A stretch of 64,000 bases of DNA from Pogostemon cablin (taxonomy: Eukaryota > Streptophyta > Magnoliopsida > Lamiales > Lamiaceae), in the NCBI GenBank assembly GCA_023678885.1, contig CM042963.1, forward strand, positions 39,001,105 to 39,065,104, given 5' to 3'. Both the position numbers and the translations under genes were made by a program. The notes beneath the pieces were generated by a model, which was given only the letters and a program-made list of their open reading frames with translations, ran no database searches and was not told the origin of the DNA. Below, piece after piece: positions 33,903 through 45,121 of the stretch (position 1 is the stretch's first letter; each line of letters starts with the position of its first letter).

Positions 33903-35621
33903 ATGAGTTATAGAAAAGCTGGGATATGTTGGGGTGGAGCATGGGAAGGATTGCAATATATAGGTGGAGTGGTGAACTGGTTGTTCTTGCCAGAGGCCAG
34001 TTTGTGTTATAGTAGCTTGCTAAAAGAAATTCATGACATAGTGCAAGCTGATTTGGGGTATTGGGGTTATGTAGTTCATTCTCTAGTTGATTACAATGGC
34101 CGTTTGTTCAAATATAAGATAAAGAATGATGCACGTGTGGCAGAAGTGTTCAAGTGTGTTGATGATGTCGGAATGATGTACGTCACACTCTGTCCTATCA
34201 CGGGTGCAGGGAGTAGTATGGTTTTAGGGATGGGTTATGATGACGGAGGTGCTGGTACGAGCAATGACCCATGTACGAGGGCAAATTCTTCTGGGAGGCA
34301 TGATTTTGATTTGAATGTGGAGTGTTGTCCGGCCTCAGAGATGCAGTGTGCTGGTTTTAGAGAATCTGTAGATGCAGAATCTGGTGATTTCTCTGGTGAG
34401 GGTGCGGAGGACGTAGACGGTTGTAACGATGATGATGATGACCCCGGGAATAGAACGGTGGAAGAAGGGGATCGCATACAGCAGGATACTAATCAGTCTT
34501 CTAGCGAAAGCGATGATGGTGCTGAGGAGAGAAGACACCAATTGTATGAAGAAATATGTGATTACATACGTAAGAGAGGAGGGCCTAGCTTTCTTGAACC
34601 GATTAATCGTGAGTTGCGCCGTCCTGAAATGCAGTCAGAAGAGTTGCGTAGTGCACGGCCCAACACCCGTCCTTGGTTGATTCCAGGCATGCCGATTGAA
34701 GCAGAGAGAGTAGATCAGCTGACTGGCCTTGAGATTGATGCGTCTGGTGTTATTGAAAAGAACAGTGTATTTCAGACAAAAGAGAAGATCCAGACAGCAG
34801 TAGGCATGTATAACTTGAGGCACGGAGTGGAGACCTATGTTGAAAGATCTAGCACGACAAGGTACAACGTTGTATGTAACATGAAGGGTGGTCAAACAGG
34901 CTGTCCATTTAAGTTGCACGCAAGAATGAGCTCTGGGTTGTGGAGAGTGGTTAAATTCGTCGAACATCTTGGTTGTTTAAATGATCCAGACAGATCTGCT
35001 CCTGCACAGGTGTCGTCCAAAGTAATCGGTCAATATTTTGTTGCTAGGCAGTTTGATAAGGTTCATGGCCTCCGACCCAGTGCGATGATAGATGAGATCA
35101 GGACTGATTTTGGATTCAACATTAGCTACAATATAGCGTTAAAGGCGAAACACTACGCTGTTGGACACACGTATGGGGATCACGATAGCTCATACGAATT
35201 GCTCCCTGCTTACATGTATCAGTTGGAATCCACAAATCCCGGTACGTACACCCGAATATCTGTCGATGAAGATGACCGTTTAAAGTTTACATTTTATGCA
35301 CTTGGAGCATCGAGGCGGGGGTTTTTAGAGTCTGGTCGTCCGGTCATTGTCATTGACGGCACTCATACGAAGGGTAGTCACAGAGGAACCGTGTTTGTCG
35401 CAGTCACGCATGATCCAAACCATCAGATATTTCCACTCGCCTTAGGCACTGGCGATGTTGAGAGCAACATGTCGTGGACGTGGTTTCTAGAAAGGTTACG
35501 CGAGCCCTACGGATGTCCACGAGACCTGTTGATAGTTTCTGACGGTCATGCCAGTATTGCACACGCTATTTCTACTGTGTACCCTGATGCCCATCACGGT
35601 CTATGTGGCTACCATTTATAG
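33903..35621 (+). pseudogene. MURA-type transposase, C-terminally truncated
   Basis: Open for 572 codons from ATG 33903 (the stop TAG is at 35619-35621). The base before the ATG is the end of a good intron acceptor (AAATGTGCAG), so the true gene may begin upstream. An N-terminal domain (~1-105) and an acidic linker (~120-215) precede the MuDR DNA-binding-like segment with a Cys/His pattern (CNMKGGQTGCPFKLHARM). The MULE transposase core follows, with the first catalytic Asp in VIDGTH (residue 485) and the second in VSDGHAS (547). The frame ends at GLCGYHL, so the third acidic residue and the SWIM zinc finger are absent. It could not catalyse transposition as it stands. Confidence 0.88.
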
Positions 35622-36193
35622 CGCAGATTGACATCCGACCCAAGGAGAAAGTAGTACAACAACAGAACTTTAGCAACCTTAACTGCGTCCTCAGGGCTAA
35701 CACCTATAAATCTTCGCCCTTCAAAGTCACTAGCAATCTGACTTACTAAAGGTCTCTCACCCTGACCATAAAACCTATCATATAACCCACCAGACGGGAT
35801 ACCATACGTCTCGTTCGGATCAAAGCCGAGTCTATCCCGAAAACAGAGTCCCATAATCCTCATGAACTCTACCCGGCTAAATCTAAGGCACACGTCTCCA
35901 ACCTGAAAATACCTAGCCGTTAAATCGTCCCCCCTATGTATGATCACACAGGTCATGAGACTGTGCAGATGAGCATTCGCGTTCCACTCATCGCTGAGAT
36001 CCCAGTAATGACCAAAACATGATCTCTTAAATATCTCCTCCGCATTACCCCCAACCCTAGTTAACTGCCTACGAATGATATCCATAACTACCCCAGGTTT
36101 GCAGTAATTATGTATACTGCATTGTTGACCCTGCATGGAAGGACGCTTCCATTCACCCTGCACATATATATTTTTTTTTGCTAAATAAGACAT
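35609..36193 (-). pseudogene. DUF1985-like (Ulp1-associated) fragment
   Basis: A 194-codon minus-strand frame with FKRSCFGHYWDLSDEWNANA, CLRFSRVEFMRIMGLCF and DAVKVAKVLLLYYFLLGSD. This is the pattern of DUF1985, the domain before Ulp1-type cysteine peptidases in plant Mutator-like elements of the Kaonashi/KI type. It stops at 35609, in the same place where the facing transposase stops, so the peptidase domain is missing. The first residues before GEWKRPS follow a poly-A and an acceptor-like TATGTGCAG, so the real exon probably begins near 36160. An intact version would encode a SUMO-type protease of unclear role in the element. Confidence 0.75.
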
Positions 36194-36267
36194 AAATTCA
36201 TAATTATGGGAAAAATAACAATAAGTTCATGAAAACCCTAAAACGAAATATTTGAACACAAACATTT

Positions 36268-36856
36268 ACTCTATTCGGCCCAAAGTTCCTTCTATTCGGC
36301 CTACCAATTCCTCTATTCGGCCTACAGAGTTGTTCTATTCGGTCAACTCTAAATCTCTATTCGGCCAACAAAAATTTCATTAAATTTAAAAATACAAGTC
36401 TTCCAGTTTACTCTATTCGGCCAACACTTGTTCTATTAGGCCTAAAGATTTGTTCTATTCGGCCTAAAGAAAACCTCTATTCGGCCTACCAAAATTAAAA
36501 AAGTCATTACTACACTTTGCTCTATTCGGCCTACACACTTATTCTATTCGGCCTGAAGTATTGTTCTATTCGGCCTACTGAAAACCCCTATTCGGCCAAC
36601 CAAAATTATATGTCATTGCTCATATATTTTGCTCTATTCGTCCTACACATGTTCTATTCGGCCTGAAGTATTGTTCTATTCGGCCTGAAGTATTGTTCTA
36701 TTCGGCCTACACTTGTTCTATTCGGCCTGAAGTTTTGTTCTATTCGGCCTACACTTGTTCTATTCGGCCTGAAGTTTTGTTCTATTCGGCCTGACGTTTT
36801 GTTCTATTCGGCCTGAAGAATTGTTCTATTCGGCCTACTGAAAACATCTACTCAGC
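36268..36856 (-). repeat. Inverted array of the same motif (CTATTCGGCC), about 23 copies
   Basis: TTCTATTCGGCCT recurs at ~20-35 bp spacing with linkers ACACTTG, GAAGT(A/T)TTG and ACTGAAAACC. It is in opposite orientation to the left array, so the two face each other across the genes. A homogeneous sub-block lies at ~36650-36800. Confidence 0.9.
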
Positions 36857-37387
36857 CAAGACAATATTTAAAAAAAACCAAAAATAAATGAACACCACTG
36901 CATTCCTACTACAGTAAAGGCCAATTCAACACCTTACATTACATTACACACAGTACATTATAGGTATTTTAACATGCCAATAACAATGCTTATATACATA
37001 CCTGAAAATTTGCCATTTCAAGTTGATGCACTCTGGAGACCGCAAATGGAGAATTCTGGAGACCGCAAATGGAGAATTCTCCACCAAGAAATGCACTGTT
37101 CTTCACTGGGACGAATGGAGAGAAGAAGAGAGAGGTGTTGGACGAATGGAGAGAAGAAGAGAGAGTGTGTTGGACGAAATATGAGATAGAAAGAAACAAA
37201 GAAACAAAGAATGAAGGGAGAGAAAAAGGTGAAAGTGATGGGTATTGATGTACCCCACCAACCCACATCCAAAATCTTAAATTCAAAATTTAAAACTTCA
37301 AAAAATGTGGTCCACCCACCCCGCATTTATTGTAGTCAAAACTGACATGATGATGGCTCAATTATTTTCGTCCTTTGTGTAACAGTT

Positions 37388-37499
37388 ATGGGGGTAATTT
37401 GGGGAATCCACTTGAAAGTGGCTAGTAAAAATTGGTTTTAAGAGATGTGGCTATTTTAAATTGTACTTTATCAGAAATGGCCATTAAAAAATCGGACTC
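37388..37499 (-). repeat. Right TIR of the array-bearing Mutator-like element
   Basis: Inverted, diverged partner of 32525-32632. The outer end is followed by TTATGATTA. Confidence 0.7.
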
Positions 37500-37508
37500 T
37501 TATGATTA

Positions 37509-38260
37509 AGAGGGGGAGAGAGATATAATAAATGTACGCGATCAGAGAAAACGAGAAGTAAAAACTGCTTAAATCATCCACGATTCCCAAGGAATTCTGA
37601 CAGATATATACCAAAAATAAAAGGGAGGAAAAATATGCCTAAGGTGATAAGGATATCAATTTGGAATTGATTTGATTTTCGAAGGTTGTATACAAAACAT
37701 CAATTTGTCCTTAAAATAAAATATAATCTTTTTTTTAAATACATCAATGAACACCTTATAACACCAATGAACAAATATCTTTTAGATGGATTTTTCCATG
37801 TTCAAAAATTGATGTATGAAGAACCATAGGGGATTTTGAGCAACCTTCCTTATAACTCTTTTTTTACACACAGAAAGGGAGACGCCCTAATACAGTGGTT
37901 TACTCCTCGCTTTTCATTTTCTGTGTATGTAGATCTTTTCAAAAAATGAAAACTTTCACAATACATCATATCAAGCAGGTAGTCCTAAATTGCAGGGGTA
38001 AATGATGTTCAAAACAAACATGAATTTTCAAACAAGGACCAAAGAGATATCTTTCATAAAAAAGGCCTATCCTTAGATGCAATAGAATTTATATAGAGCA
38101 AATTCCCAGGGATTTCCTAAGAGATAAATTTTTTAGTATCCAGGCCTTTTGTGAATATATCTGCCAGTTGTTTCTCAATGGATATGTGTTCTATATCAAG
38201 TATTCCTTCTTCTACTAATTCTCTGGTAAAGTGATACCGAATATCGATACGCTTGGTTCT
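37509..38260 (-). other. SIRE-like element, spacer between pol and env-like region
   Basis: Non-coding AT-rich stretch between the right-hand flank of the Mutator-like insertion and RNase H. The plus-strand purine run AAGAGGGGGAGAGAGA at ~37507-37522 lies on the wrong strand to be this element's polypurine tract. Confidence 0.5.
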
Positions 38261-39480
38261 TTAGTGAAGAACAGGGTTTTTGGAGATGTTAATGGCTCTA
38301 GTATTGTCACAAAAGAGATAGAGTTTCTTTGGTTTCAACTGATAATCAACTAGCATTTTGTCAAGCCAAATTAGTTGAGAAGTACAACTACCTGCAGCTA
38401 TGTACTCTGCCTCAGCCGTTGAAAGTGAGATGCAATTTTGTTTGTGGCTGAACCAAGATACCAGATTACTTCCAATAAAGAAACATCCTCCAGAAGTACT
38501 TTTCTGGTCATCTATGCCCCCTGCCCAGTCCACATCACAAAACCCTAGAATATTGGCATTGGTATCTTTTGAATACCATAACCCATATTCTAATGTTCCA
38601 GCAACATACTTTATGATTCTCTTTACATATTTCAAGTGAGACTCTTTGGGCGAACTTTGGTACCTGGCACACAAATAAACACTAAATGAGATATCAAGAT
38701 GACTAGCAGTTAAATAAAGTAAACTACCTATCATACTTCTGTATAGTGTATCATCAACTGGTATTCCTTCACGATCTTGAGAGAGAAATTCTCTAGGACC
38801 AAGTGGTACCTTAGAATGTTTGGCTTTATCCAAACCAAACTTTGTCACAAGATTCTTTGCATATTTGGTTTGATGTATGAACAAGCCTTTTTTTAGATTG
38901 ATTGACTTGTAAGCCAAGAAAGTAAGATAGTTCACCTACCATGCTCATTTCAAATTCCGAGGTTATAAGACATACAAACTATTTGACTTTCTTCTCAGAA
39001 GTGGAACCAAAAACTATATCATCCACATAGATCTGAACTATCATGATTTCTCTGTCTGTCTTCTGAAAGAACAGTGTTCTATCTGCTCCCCCTCGATCAT
39101 ATCCTTTAGCCAGAAGAAAACCAGTTAGCCTTTCATATAAGGCCCTTGGTGCTTGTTTCAACCCATACATAGCCTTCTTTAGTGTGAACACATGATCTGG
39201 GAACTCTGGACCATTGAACCCTTTTGGCTGGGAAACATAAGCTGTTTCCTTCAGAACACCATTTAAGAATGCACTTTTCACGTCCATCTGATAAACAGTG
39301 AATCCAAGATGACATGCCATGGTTAAAAGTAATCTGACAGACTCTAGTCTAGTAACTGGGGCAAAGGTTTCATCAAAGTCAATCCCTTCAACTTGAGTGT
39401 ATTCTTGAGCAACAAATCTGGCTTTATTTCTAGTGATGGTTCCATACTCATCTGTTTAATTCTTGAAGATCCACTTTATC
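38261..39480 (-). pseudogene. SIRE-like reverse transcriptase and RNase H
   Basis: Two open stretches. 38979-39320 holds the RT: MDVKSAFLNGVLKETAYVSQ, KKAMYGLKQAPRALYERL and the active site IYVDDIVFGSTS (YVDD at ~39018-39029). 38261-38935 holds the connection and RNase H: YRSMIGSLLYLTASHLDISF, DVDWAGGIDDQKSTSGG, SLSTAEAEYIAAGS, LFCDNTRAINISKNPVLH. All key acidic residues of RNase H are readable. A frameshift separates the two at ~38950, and another stop precedes the RT at ~39330-39480. Much better preserved than copia 1. Confidence 0.92.
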
Positions 39481-39923
39481 CCAATGACATTGTATTCTAT
39501 AGGTCTTGGAACAAGTTCTGAAACATCATGTCGAACAAATTGTTCGAGCTCTTCTTGCATGGCAAGTATCTAATTTGGATCATTTAAGGCTTCTTTCACA
39601 TTCTTGGGCTCAAGCTTGAAAACAAAGCATGAAAACAGAGAGACATTAACCATCTTCCAATAGTCTTTTCTAGGAGCATTCCTTGTGCTGATTTTTGATT
39701 GAGGATCCTCAATAATTAAATCCGAATGATGATCCTTTTGGATCTTCAAGGGTGGATCTCTTATTCTGGGAATTGAGTCATTCTTACCTTCTTCTTCTGA
39801 CTCCTCAGTTTGTAAAGTTTAAACTTCTTTTTCTTTTTCAAGAAGAGAAACCACTTCAGAAGGGGCAGTATTGACGATTAGTACTGTATCATCAAAATCA
39901 ATATTAAATAATTCAATAACACA

Positions 39924-40560
39924 CTATGTTCTGATAATCAGAACTCTATATGCACGACTATTTATTGAATATCCCAAGAAGCACCCTATCATGCTTTTAC
40001 TGTCTAGTTTGCCACTTGCTTCTCTATCATTTAAAACATAACATTTGCATCCAAAAACATGAAGATGTTTTAAATTAGGTGTTTTACTTTTCCAGAGATG
40101 ATATGGTGTCTTACCCAATTCATGGCGAATATGAACTCGATTACCAAGATGGCATGCCGTGTTCATGGCTTCCGCCCACCATTTTAAGGTTATTCCTTTG
40201 GAGATAAGCCTTACACGAGTCATTTCCTGAAGAGTCTGATTTTTTCTTTCAACAACACCATTTTGTTGAGGAGATGAGTACTCATGGAATATTCCATTTG
40301 TGTCACAAAAATCATGAAACAGCTGATTCTCAAATTCTTTACCATGATCTGATCTGATTTTTTTCACTGGAATGGCTTTTTCTATTTCAATCTGCACACA
40401 CAATTTCTTAAAAATACCAAAAGCGTCAGATTTTTCTTTTAAGTTGAAGTGGCCAAAGACATATTTCTTACCACTAACACTTGCAACTTGAAGTGGCCCA
40501 TTAGATCCATGTATAGTAAATCCAGAATATGACTCGAGTGAATATCAGAATTTGAAGAAT
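39924..40560 (-). pseudogene. SIRE-like integrase
   Basis: A 159-codon open stretch (39924-40403) with the rve catalytic core: IRSDHGKEFENQLFHDFC gives the second Asp and PQQNGVVERKNQTLQEM gives the catalytic Glu. LKHLHVFGCKCYVLNDRE and MIGCFLGYSINSRAYRV then follow, as in copia integrase. The first Asp region (40404-40560) is out of frame. A C-terminal part extends to ~39500 with stops. The enzyme would insert the cDNA. Confidence 0.9.
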
Positions 40561-40567
40561 GAGATTT

Positions 40568-41080
40568 TCATGCCTGTTTGCCCAATTTGCAAGGTTCACA
40601 CACATGTTGGTCTTTCAACTTAAACTCAGGTATTCCTCTCACAAGTTTTTTTTGAGAGAGAGAAACTAGATTTTTAAAAGATAGATATCCCATTTTTTGA
40701 TGCCACATATCAAGATCATTGTTCCTGCACTGTAAGGCTTTATTGCCATTCAGTAGATAACAATTATCTGATGATCTAGTACCTGCAAGAACACATTTAT
40801 CATATTGATAAAAAATAGAACATGAGTCTTTTGTGAACCTGACATAAAGGTTCTGAACACACAGTTGACTGATACTGACTAAATTGGCTTTCATCTCTTC
40901 AACTAGTAGAACACTATTTAGTTCAGGGAGTTCTGGTACATCCAAGGCACCAACACCTATCACCTTATTGTTCTTACCGTCTCCAAAGGTGACACTGCTT
41001 CCCTTTACTTGCTTGACATTTTTCAGATTTGAACTTATTCCAGTCATGTGTCTGGAACAACCACTGTCAAAGTACCAATT
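40568..41080 (-). pseudogene. SIRE-like protease and GAG-pre-integrase
   Basis: The open frame 40568-41047 begins MTGISSNLKNVKQVKGSSVTF. Just upstream on the same strand (41040-41080) reads WYFDSGCSRH, the copia protease active site with Asp-Ser-Gly. Further on come LVSISQLC and the GAG-pre-integrase motif LDMWHQKMGYLSFKNLVSL and CEPCKLGKQA, the zinc-binding start of integrase. A stop at ~41098 separates it from gag. Confidence 0.88.
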
Positions 41081-41637
41081 ATTACAATCTCTGCTTTATG
41101 ACCCTAGATGTGAGGACATACATGATTCATCCACTGGTATTCCAAGAATATTTCATTTCACAACTTTACCAGTAGCAATGTCATACTGCATCTTGTAACA
41201 TTTTGGTCTGATGTGACCTTTTATGTTGCAATAATGACATACTAGAGGAGTTCTTAAGTTACTCACTGATGTGGATAGAATCCAAAGTTTCTTCACATTA
41301 GGATCAGATTTAGTGAAGATCTTCTTGGAAGGAAATTTACAAGATTCCTTTTGGATGAATAGAACATTAAGTTGAGATTTCGACATAACTGCCTTATTAG
41401 AGGTAGATGATGCAATCCAGATGGGAGATTGCTCCTTTTTAGCAACAGGAATCTGATAATTCTTCGAAGCACGAACAAACATAATCTCTTTGCCCAGATC
41501 TTTTTCAGATTCATACCCAATGTCTTTTTCCTATACCCATTGCTTGCTCAAATGATTCATCTAACTTTGCCTTTCCAGTATTCAAGCGATGAATAGATTT
41601 ATTCAATCTTTCAAGTTCACTCTGATCTTTTTCTATC
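41081..41637 (-). pseudogene. SIRE-like gag C-terminus, cut by an LTR
   Basis: The zinc knuckle CHYCNIKGHIRPKC (C-x2-C-x4-H-x4-C) is intact at ~41195-41240 within an open frame of 109 codons (41153-41482). The region upstream (to 41637) encodes a charged helix-prone segment typical of gag. It stops abruptly at 41637, where the LTR of Athila-like element B begins. Confidence 0.82.
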
Positions 41638-43268
41638 TGATGCGCGTTTTCGTTGCACGCAAAATTAATCCCCAAGTATTAAGGATATCAATTGCAGCTT
41701 AAGCAAACGACCAAGTGAAATATCAAACCCAAAGGACGACGTATTATTAATTTAATTATTTACTAAATTAATTAAGACAAGGCAATAAGGTTTGAGATTT
41801 AATTATTAATCTACGAACAAAAATATTAAATAACAATTAAAATATAATAAACACTAGAAGAATACGAAAGTGGATAAAGTAGGAGAATAGGTAGCTCTAG
41901 AGGAATCCAGTTTCACTCATTAATTTTCCTTCAGTGTGTTGATGTCTGACTCTGCCTTGTGGAATATGAACGCATCACTAAACCATGCATATCTACTCTA
42001 TAGACACAAGTAAACATGCATGTAACACGTGTGAATAACCTCAGAGCAAGAGATATAATTTCACCCCCCTTTCTAAGTACTATCAGTATCAATTATTTTC
42101 CTGGCCAATTGGTACTCTAACCCGATATGATCTTCCTTTATAGGTACTATGAAGTTATATTCTTTATCCTACTTATTAACCCGAATAATATTCAATTAAC
42201 AAGTATTTATATAAGATAGTTCTAATAAGACTTCGGAGTCCCCTCTCTTAGAATTATAACATGTAACGCACTCAATCAATAACCAAGATATGTATTCAAA
42301 CTCTACATAACAGTTAATGATGCACAAAACTACTGTGAGTATGAAATTAAAAAGTATAGTCTTATACAAAATAAACCGCAAGTAGTGTTGTACGGAGTTT
42401 ACACACGAAAGATCAATTAATTCGTAAAAACCTTCACAACACTAGTTCTACCAAAAAGGCTCTAGCCCATGCTGTTACGAAGAACAATCATGGGTGTTGG
42501 ATAGATCTTACCTGGATGTCTGAAAAATTACAAGATAAATTAGAAAACGAATAAAACCCTAGATGTGGGAGTCGTCGCGTCCTTCTCCGTCTTGAATCCT
42601 CCTCTTGGTTCTTCTCTTGATTCCACAGATGAATCTTCAAAGTGTTGGAAGGATGGAGGGAAGAATGTAGATGATGGTTGGGGGTGATCCCCCCTTGTGG
42701 GGTGATGTAGGATGGATGTGGCTTTCCCCCTCACATGAATAATGATGTAAAATATATATAGGTGTGAGAAGGGAATTAAAAAGAAAATAAAAGATATGGG
42801 TGAATCATGGAGGATTATGTGATAAGGAGATTAATTGTTCTCCAAGAAATAGGTAATTTTTGAAAATTTTCGGAAATTCTCGAAATTCTCGCTGGCAGCT
42901 GCACGACTTCACAAGTTTGATCATAACTTTCTCGTTTGGATTCCGATTGAGGTGTTATTTATGCCAAAACGATCATCTCTTCGGTGGCTTTCCAACCAAA
43001 TTTCACACTTCCAATTTAGGGCTCCACAAAAACACAAAAAAATTACACAAGTTGGACGTACATTTTTCAGTATTCCTACACAAGTTGTACTTTTTCTCCA
43101 ACTTGGCACTTTTGATCATTTTTCCACCTAAAACACAACAAAACACCTCAAGTGCACATTTTTCTCAAATATATTAAATATAAGATTCTTGTGCTAATAT
43201 ATGACAACAATTCTCATCAAAAATGTGTTAAATTGAAAGCTAAAACACGTTTATTTTCACTCTCAACA
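41638..43268 (-). repeat. 3' LTR of Athila-like element B
   Basis: On the plus strand it begins TGATGCGCGTTTTCG and ends CACTCTCAACA. Reverse-complemented it shares the TGTTGAGAGTG start, the GCCACCGAAGAGATGATCGT-like block, the ATACTTGGGGATTAA segment and the CATCA end with element A's LTRs. Confidence 0.85.
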
Positions 43269-45121
43269 AACCCCAAAACTTACCCGTTGCTCGTCCCGAG
43301 GCAACAAAATAAAAATAAAGAGAGAGAGAGAGAGAGAGTATGAAAATTAGTGGGGAAACAAGGACTATGACTCATACCATATTCAAAATACAATTGTCCT
43401 CAACTTAGGTCATATAACTCTCATTACATGTAATAATCAATTCATAGCATACAAGTTAAGACAATCACCACCAATTCAAATGCTCCATTGACATGTTCTC
43501 ACGGGAAGTATATATCACTCACACTCAAGTGTAAAAGATGTACCCTTATGGGTTAAGGTATTTACGCTCAAATTCAATTCAAGTGCATGCGTAACCATAA
43601 GCTTGCCTATTATCTCAAACTCTCCTTTTACTTGTAGCTAACAAATCATGGATCAAAAAGGTCTTTTATTTGGTTGTAATGTAGGCTTTTTGGAATAGTT
43701 GGGAAATATATGGATAAGTGATTCAAAACTCGGATTAATCAACCTGCAGTCTCTCTCGATCTTTCATTCTTCCTCATCACTTCAATCAAGCACAACATTC
43801 TCTTCAAACTCTCCCATTTTTCTCCTTCAAGCACAACATATTTTTCTCAACTTTTTCTAGCTCTTCAACTCCATCATTCTTCTCTTCTTCACTTTTTTTT
43901 CTTTTTTCTTTTGAGGTACCAGTTTCGGGCACTATTTCTTACATCCTCCATAGGGTACTAGATTTAAGCACTACCCTAGGGTATTTGTTTCCATGGAGTA
44001 CTAGATTTAAGCACTACTCCAAAAATTTTCCTTTTGATCCTTAAGATTCTTCCTTCATCATCCCTCAAATCATCATTCTCTTCAATTAAGCTTTATTGAC
44101 TATCAAAAGAATGGATGTAAAAAGGCTCAAATGGGTTGACTAAGGATTTAATGAATTCAGGTAAAGTTTATGGGAAAAGATGGGATATTCAAAGATGACC
44201 TAATATCATCTTCATAATCCGCTAGACTAATCTTGAATATTCAAGGAGACTCAAGGCAAGTTCTAGAATACACGCACAAGAACGATACTCACCAGAAAAG
44301 AATTATCATGTGATTATGTACATGATCAACAAGGCTCAAAATCTCACATGGGTTTTTAATAAGTAACAGAGCACCTTTCATGGTAAGTAATATCCCACAA
44401 ATACACATAGAACTTCATATCTCAATATAACTCAAACACACTTCCTTCATCAATTTCAAGAGCATATGAATTTTAGCACAATTTAAACATATAAGCTCAC
44501 ATGGATCGCAAAACCAAAATCTCAATCCTTCCACTCTCATGAATTAAAAGCACACATAAAAATTAGAATAAGAAAATGAGGGAACCTGATTTTTCTTCAA
44601 CGTACGCACGAGCTCCGCGAGTCAAAGCCTTATTGTAGAACTTGCCTTGCCACCTAGTTACCCTTTTCTATCATCAAAGCTCAAACACACTCATCATCAT
44701 AAGATTCATCAATAATAAAATAGGAGAACTATAAGAAAGACTCAATTGACTATCTAATCGACTCCACACACTATAAACACCAACACAACATACTAAACAT
44801 TAGGTAAGTTATAAAAAATCGACATAACAACACTGGCTAAAGTATCAATATACCGCAAAAAATCAACCTCCTAACAAACAAACAACTAATGAAAGGAAAA
44901 ATTATACTCTTAGTGCTCATAAGACGAGGTAAGTACATCACATCCCCCAAACTTAGTAAAAACGTAAGTCGAAACTAAGTTTGAAAAGAGATGTAATTGC
45001 CGAAGCGTGAGCACCTCAAAAATAATAATTCCTCACTCACACAAAAGAAATTAAGCAATAAAATGGAAGGGACAACCCCCAACAGGCGCTCATGTTTAAC
45101 GTCGGAGAGTCACGACGGTAG
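43269..45121 (-). other. Internal non-coding region of Athila-like element B
   Basis: Starts with the polypurine tract (minus strand AAGTTTTGGGGTTTG, 43269-43283) next to a CTCGGGACGAGCAACGGG word, both shared with element A. At 45070-45112 the reverse complement carries ACGTTAAACATGAGCGCCTG, also shared with A. A GA microsatellite lies at ~43319-43338. Confidence 0.8.

Larger units (their letters stand above)
32525..37499. mobile_element. Mutator-like element with inverted GGCCGAATAG arrays, internally deleted
   Basis: Inserted in the SIRE-like element. It is flanked by the 9-bp duplication TTATGATTA (32516-32524 and 37500-37508). Its ends form imperfect inverted repeats of ~110 bp (TGGTAAAAAGTGGCCACTTT left against the inverted TTTTTAATGGCCATTTCTGA right; both then contain CTAGCCACTTT). 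Inside come inverted arrays of GGCCGAATAG, a plus-strand transposase fragment and a minus-strand DUF1985-like fragment meeting tail to tail at ~35610. Small tandem repeats lie at 37029-37072 and 37115-37180. Both genes are truncated at the junction, so it is non-autonomous. Confidence 0.88.
29912..41637 (-). mobile_element. SIRE-like copia element with env-like region (copia 2), 5' part outside the window
   Basis: On the minus strand this element presents a gag zinc knuckle, protease, integrase, RT, RNase H, a spacer, an env-like region, the polypurine tract and the 3' LTR. It is interrupted by a Mutator-like element (32525-37499). At 41637 it is cut, in gag, by the LTR of Athila-like element B, and its gag start and 5' LTR should lie beyond the right end of the window. 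Copia elements with an extra env-like frame after pol and a YVDDI(I/V)FG-type RT belong to the SIRE lineage. Stops and shifts are present throughout. Confidence 0.85.
41638..45121 (-). mobile_element. Athila-like element B (3' portion), inserted in the SIRE-like gag
   Basis: In minus orientation this is a 3' LTR (41638-43268), a polypurine tract and ~1.85 kb of internal DNA that matches element A's internal region 57232-58856. Its 5' part is displaced by the insertion of copia 3 at 45122 and should lie right of the window. No coding frame remains in the visible piece. It belongs to the same family as element A, but its LTR is ~350 bp shorter and clearly diverged. Confidence 0.85.
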
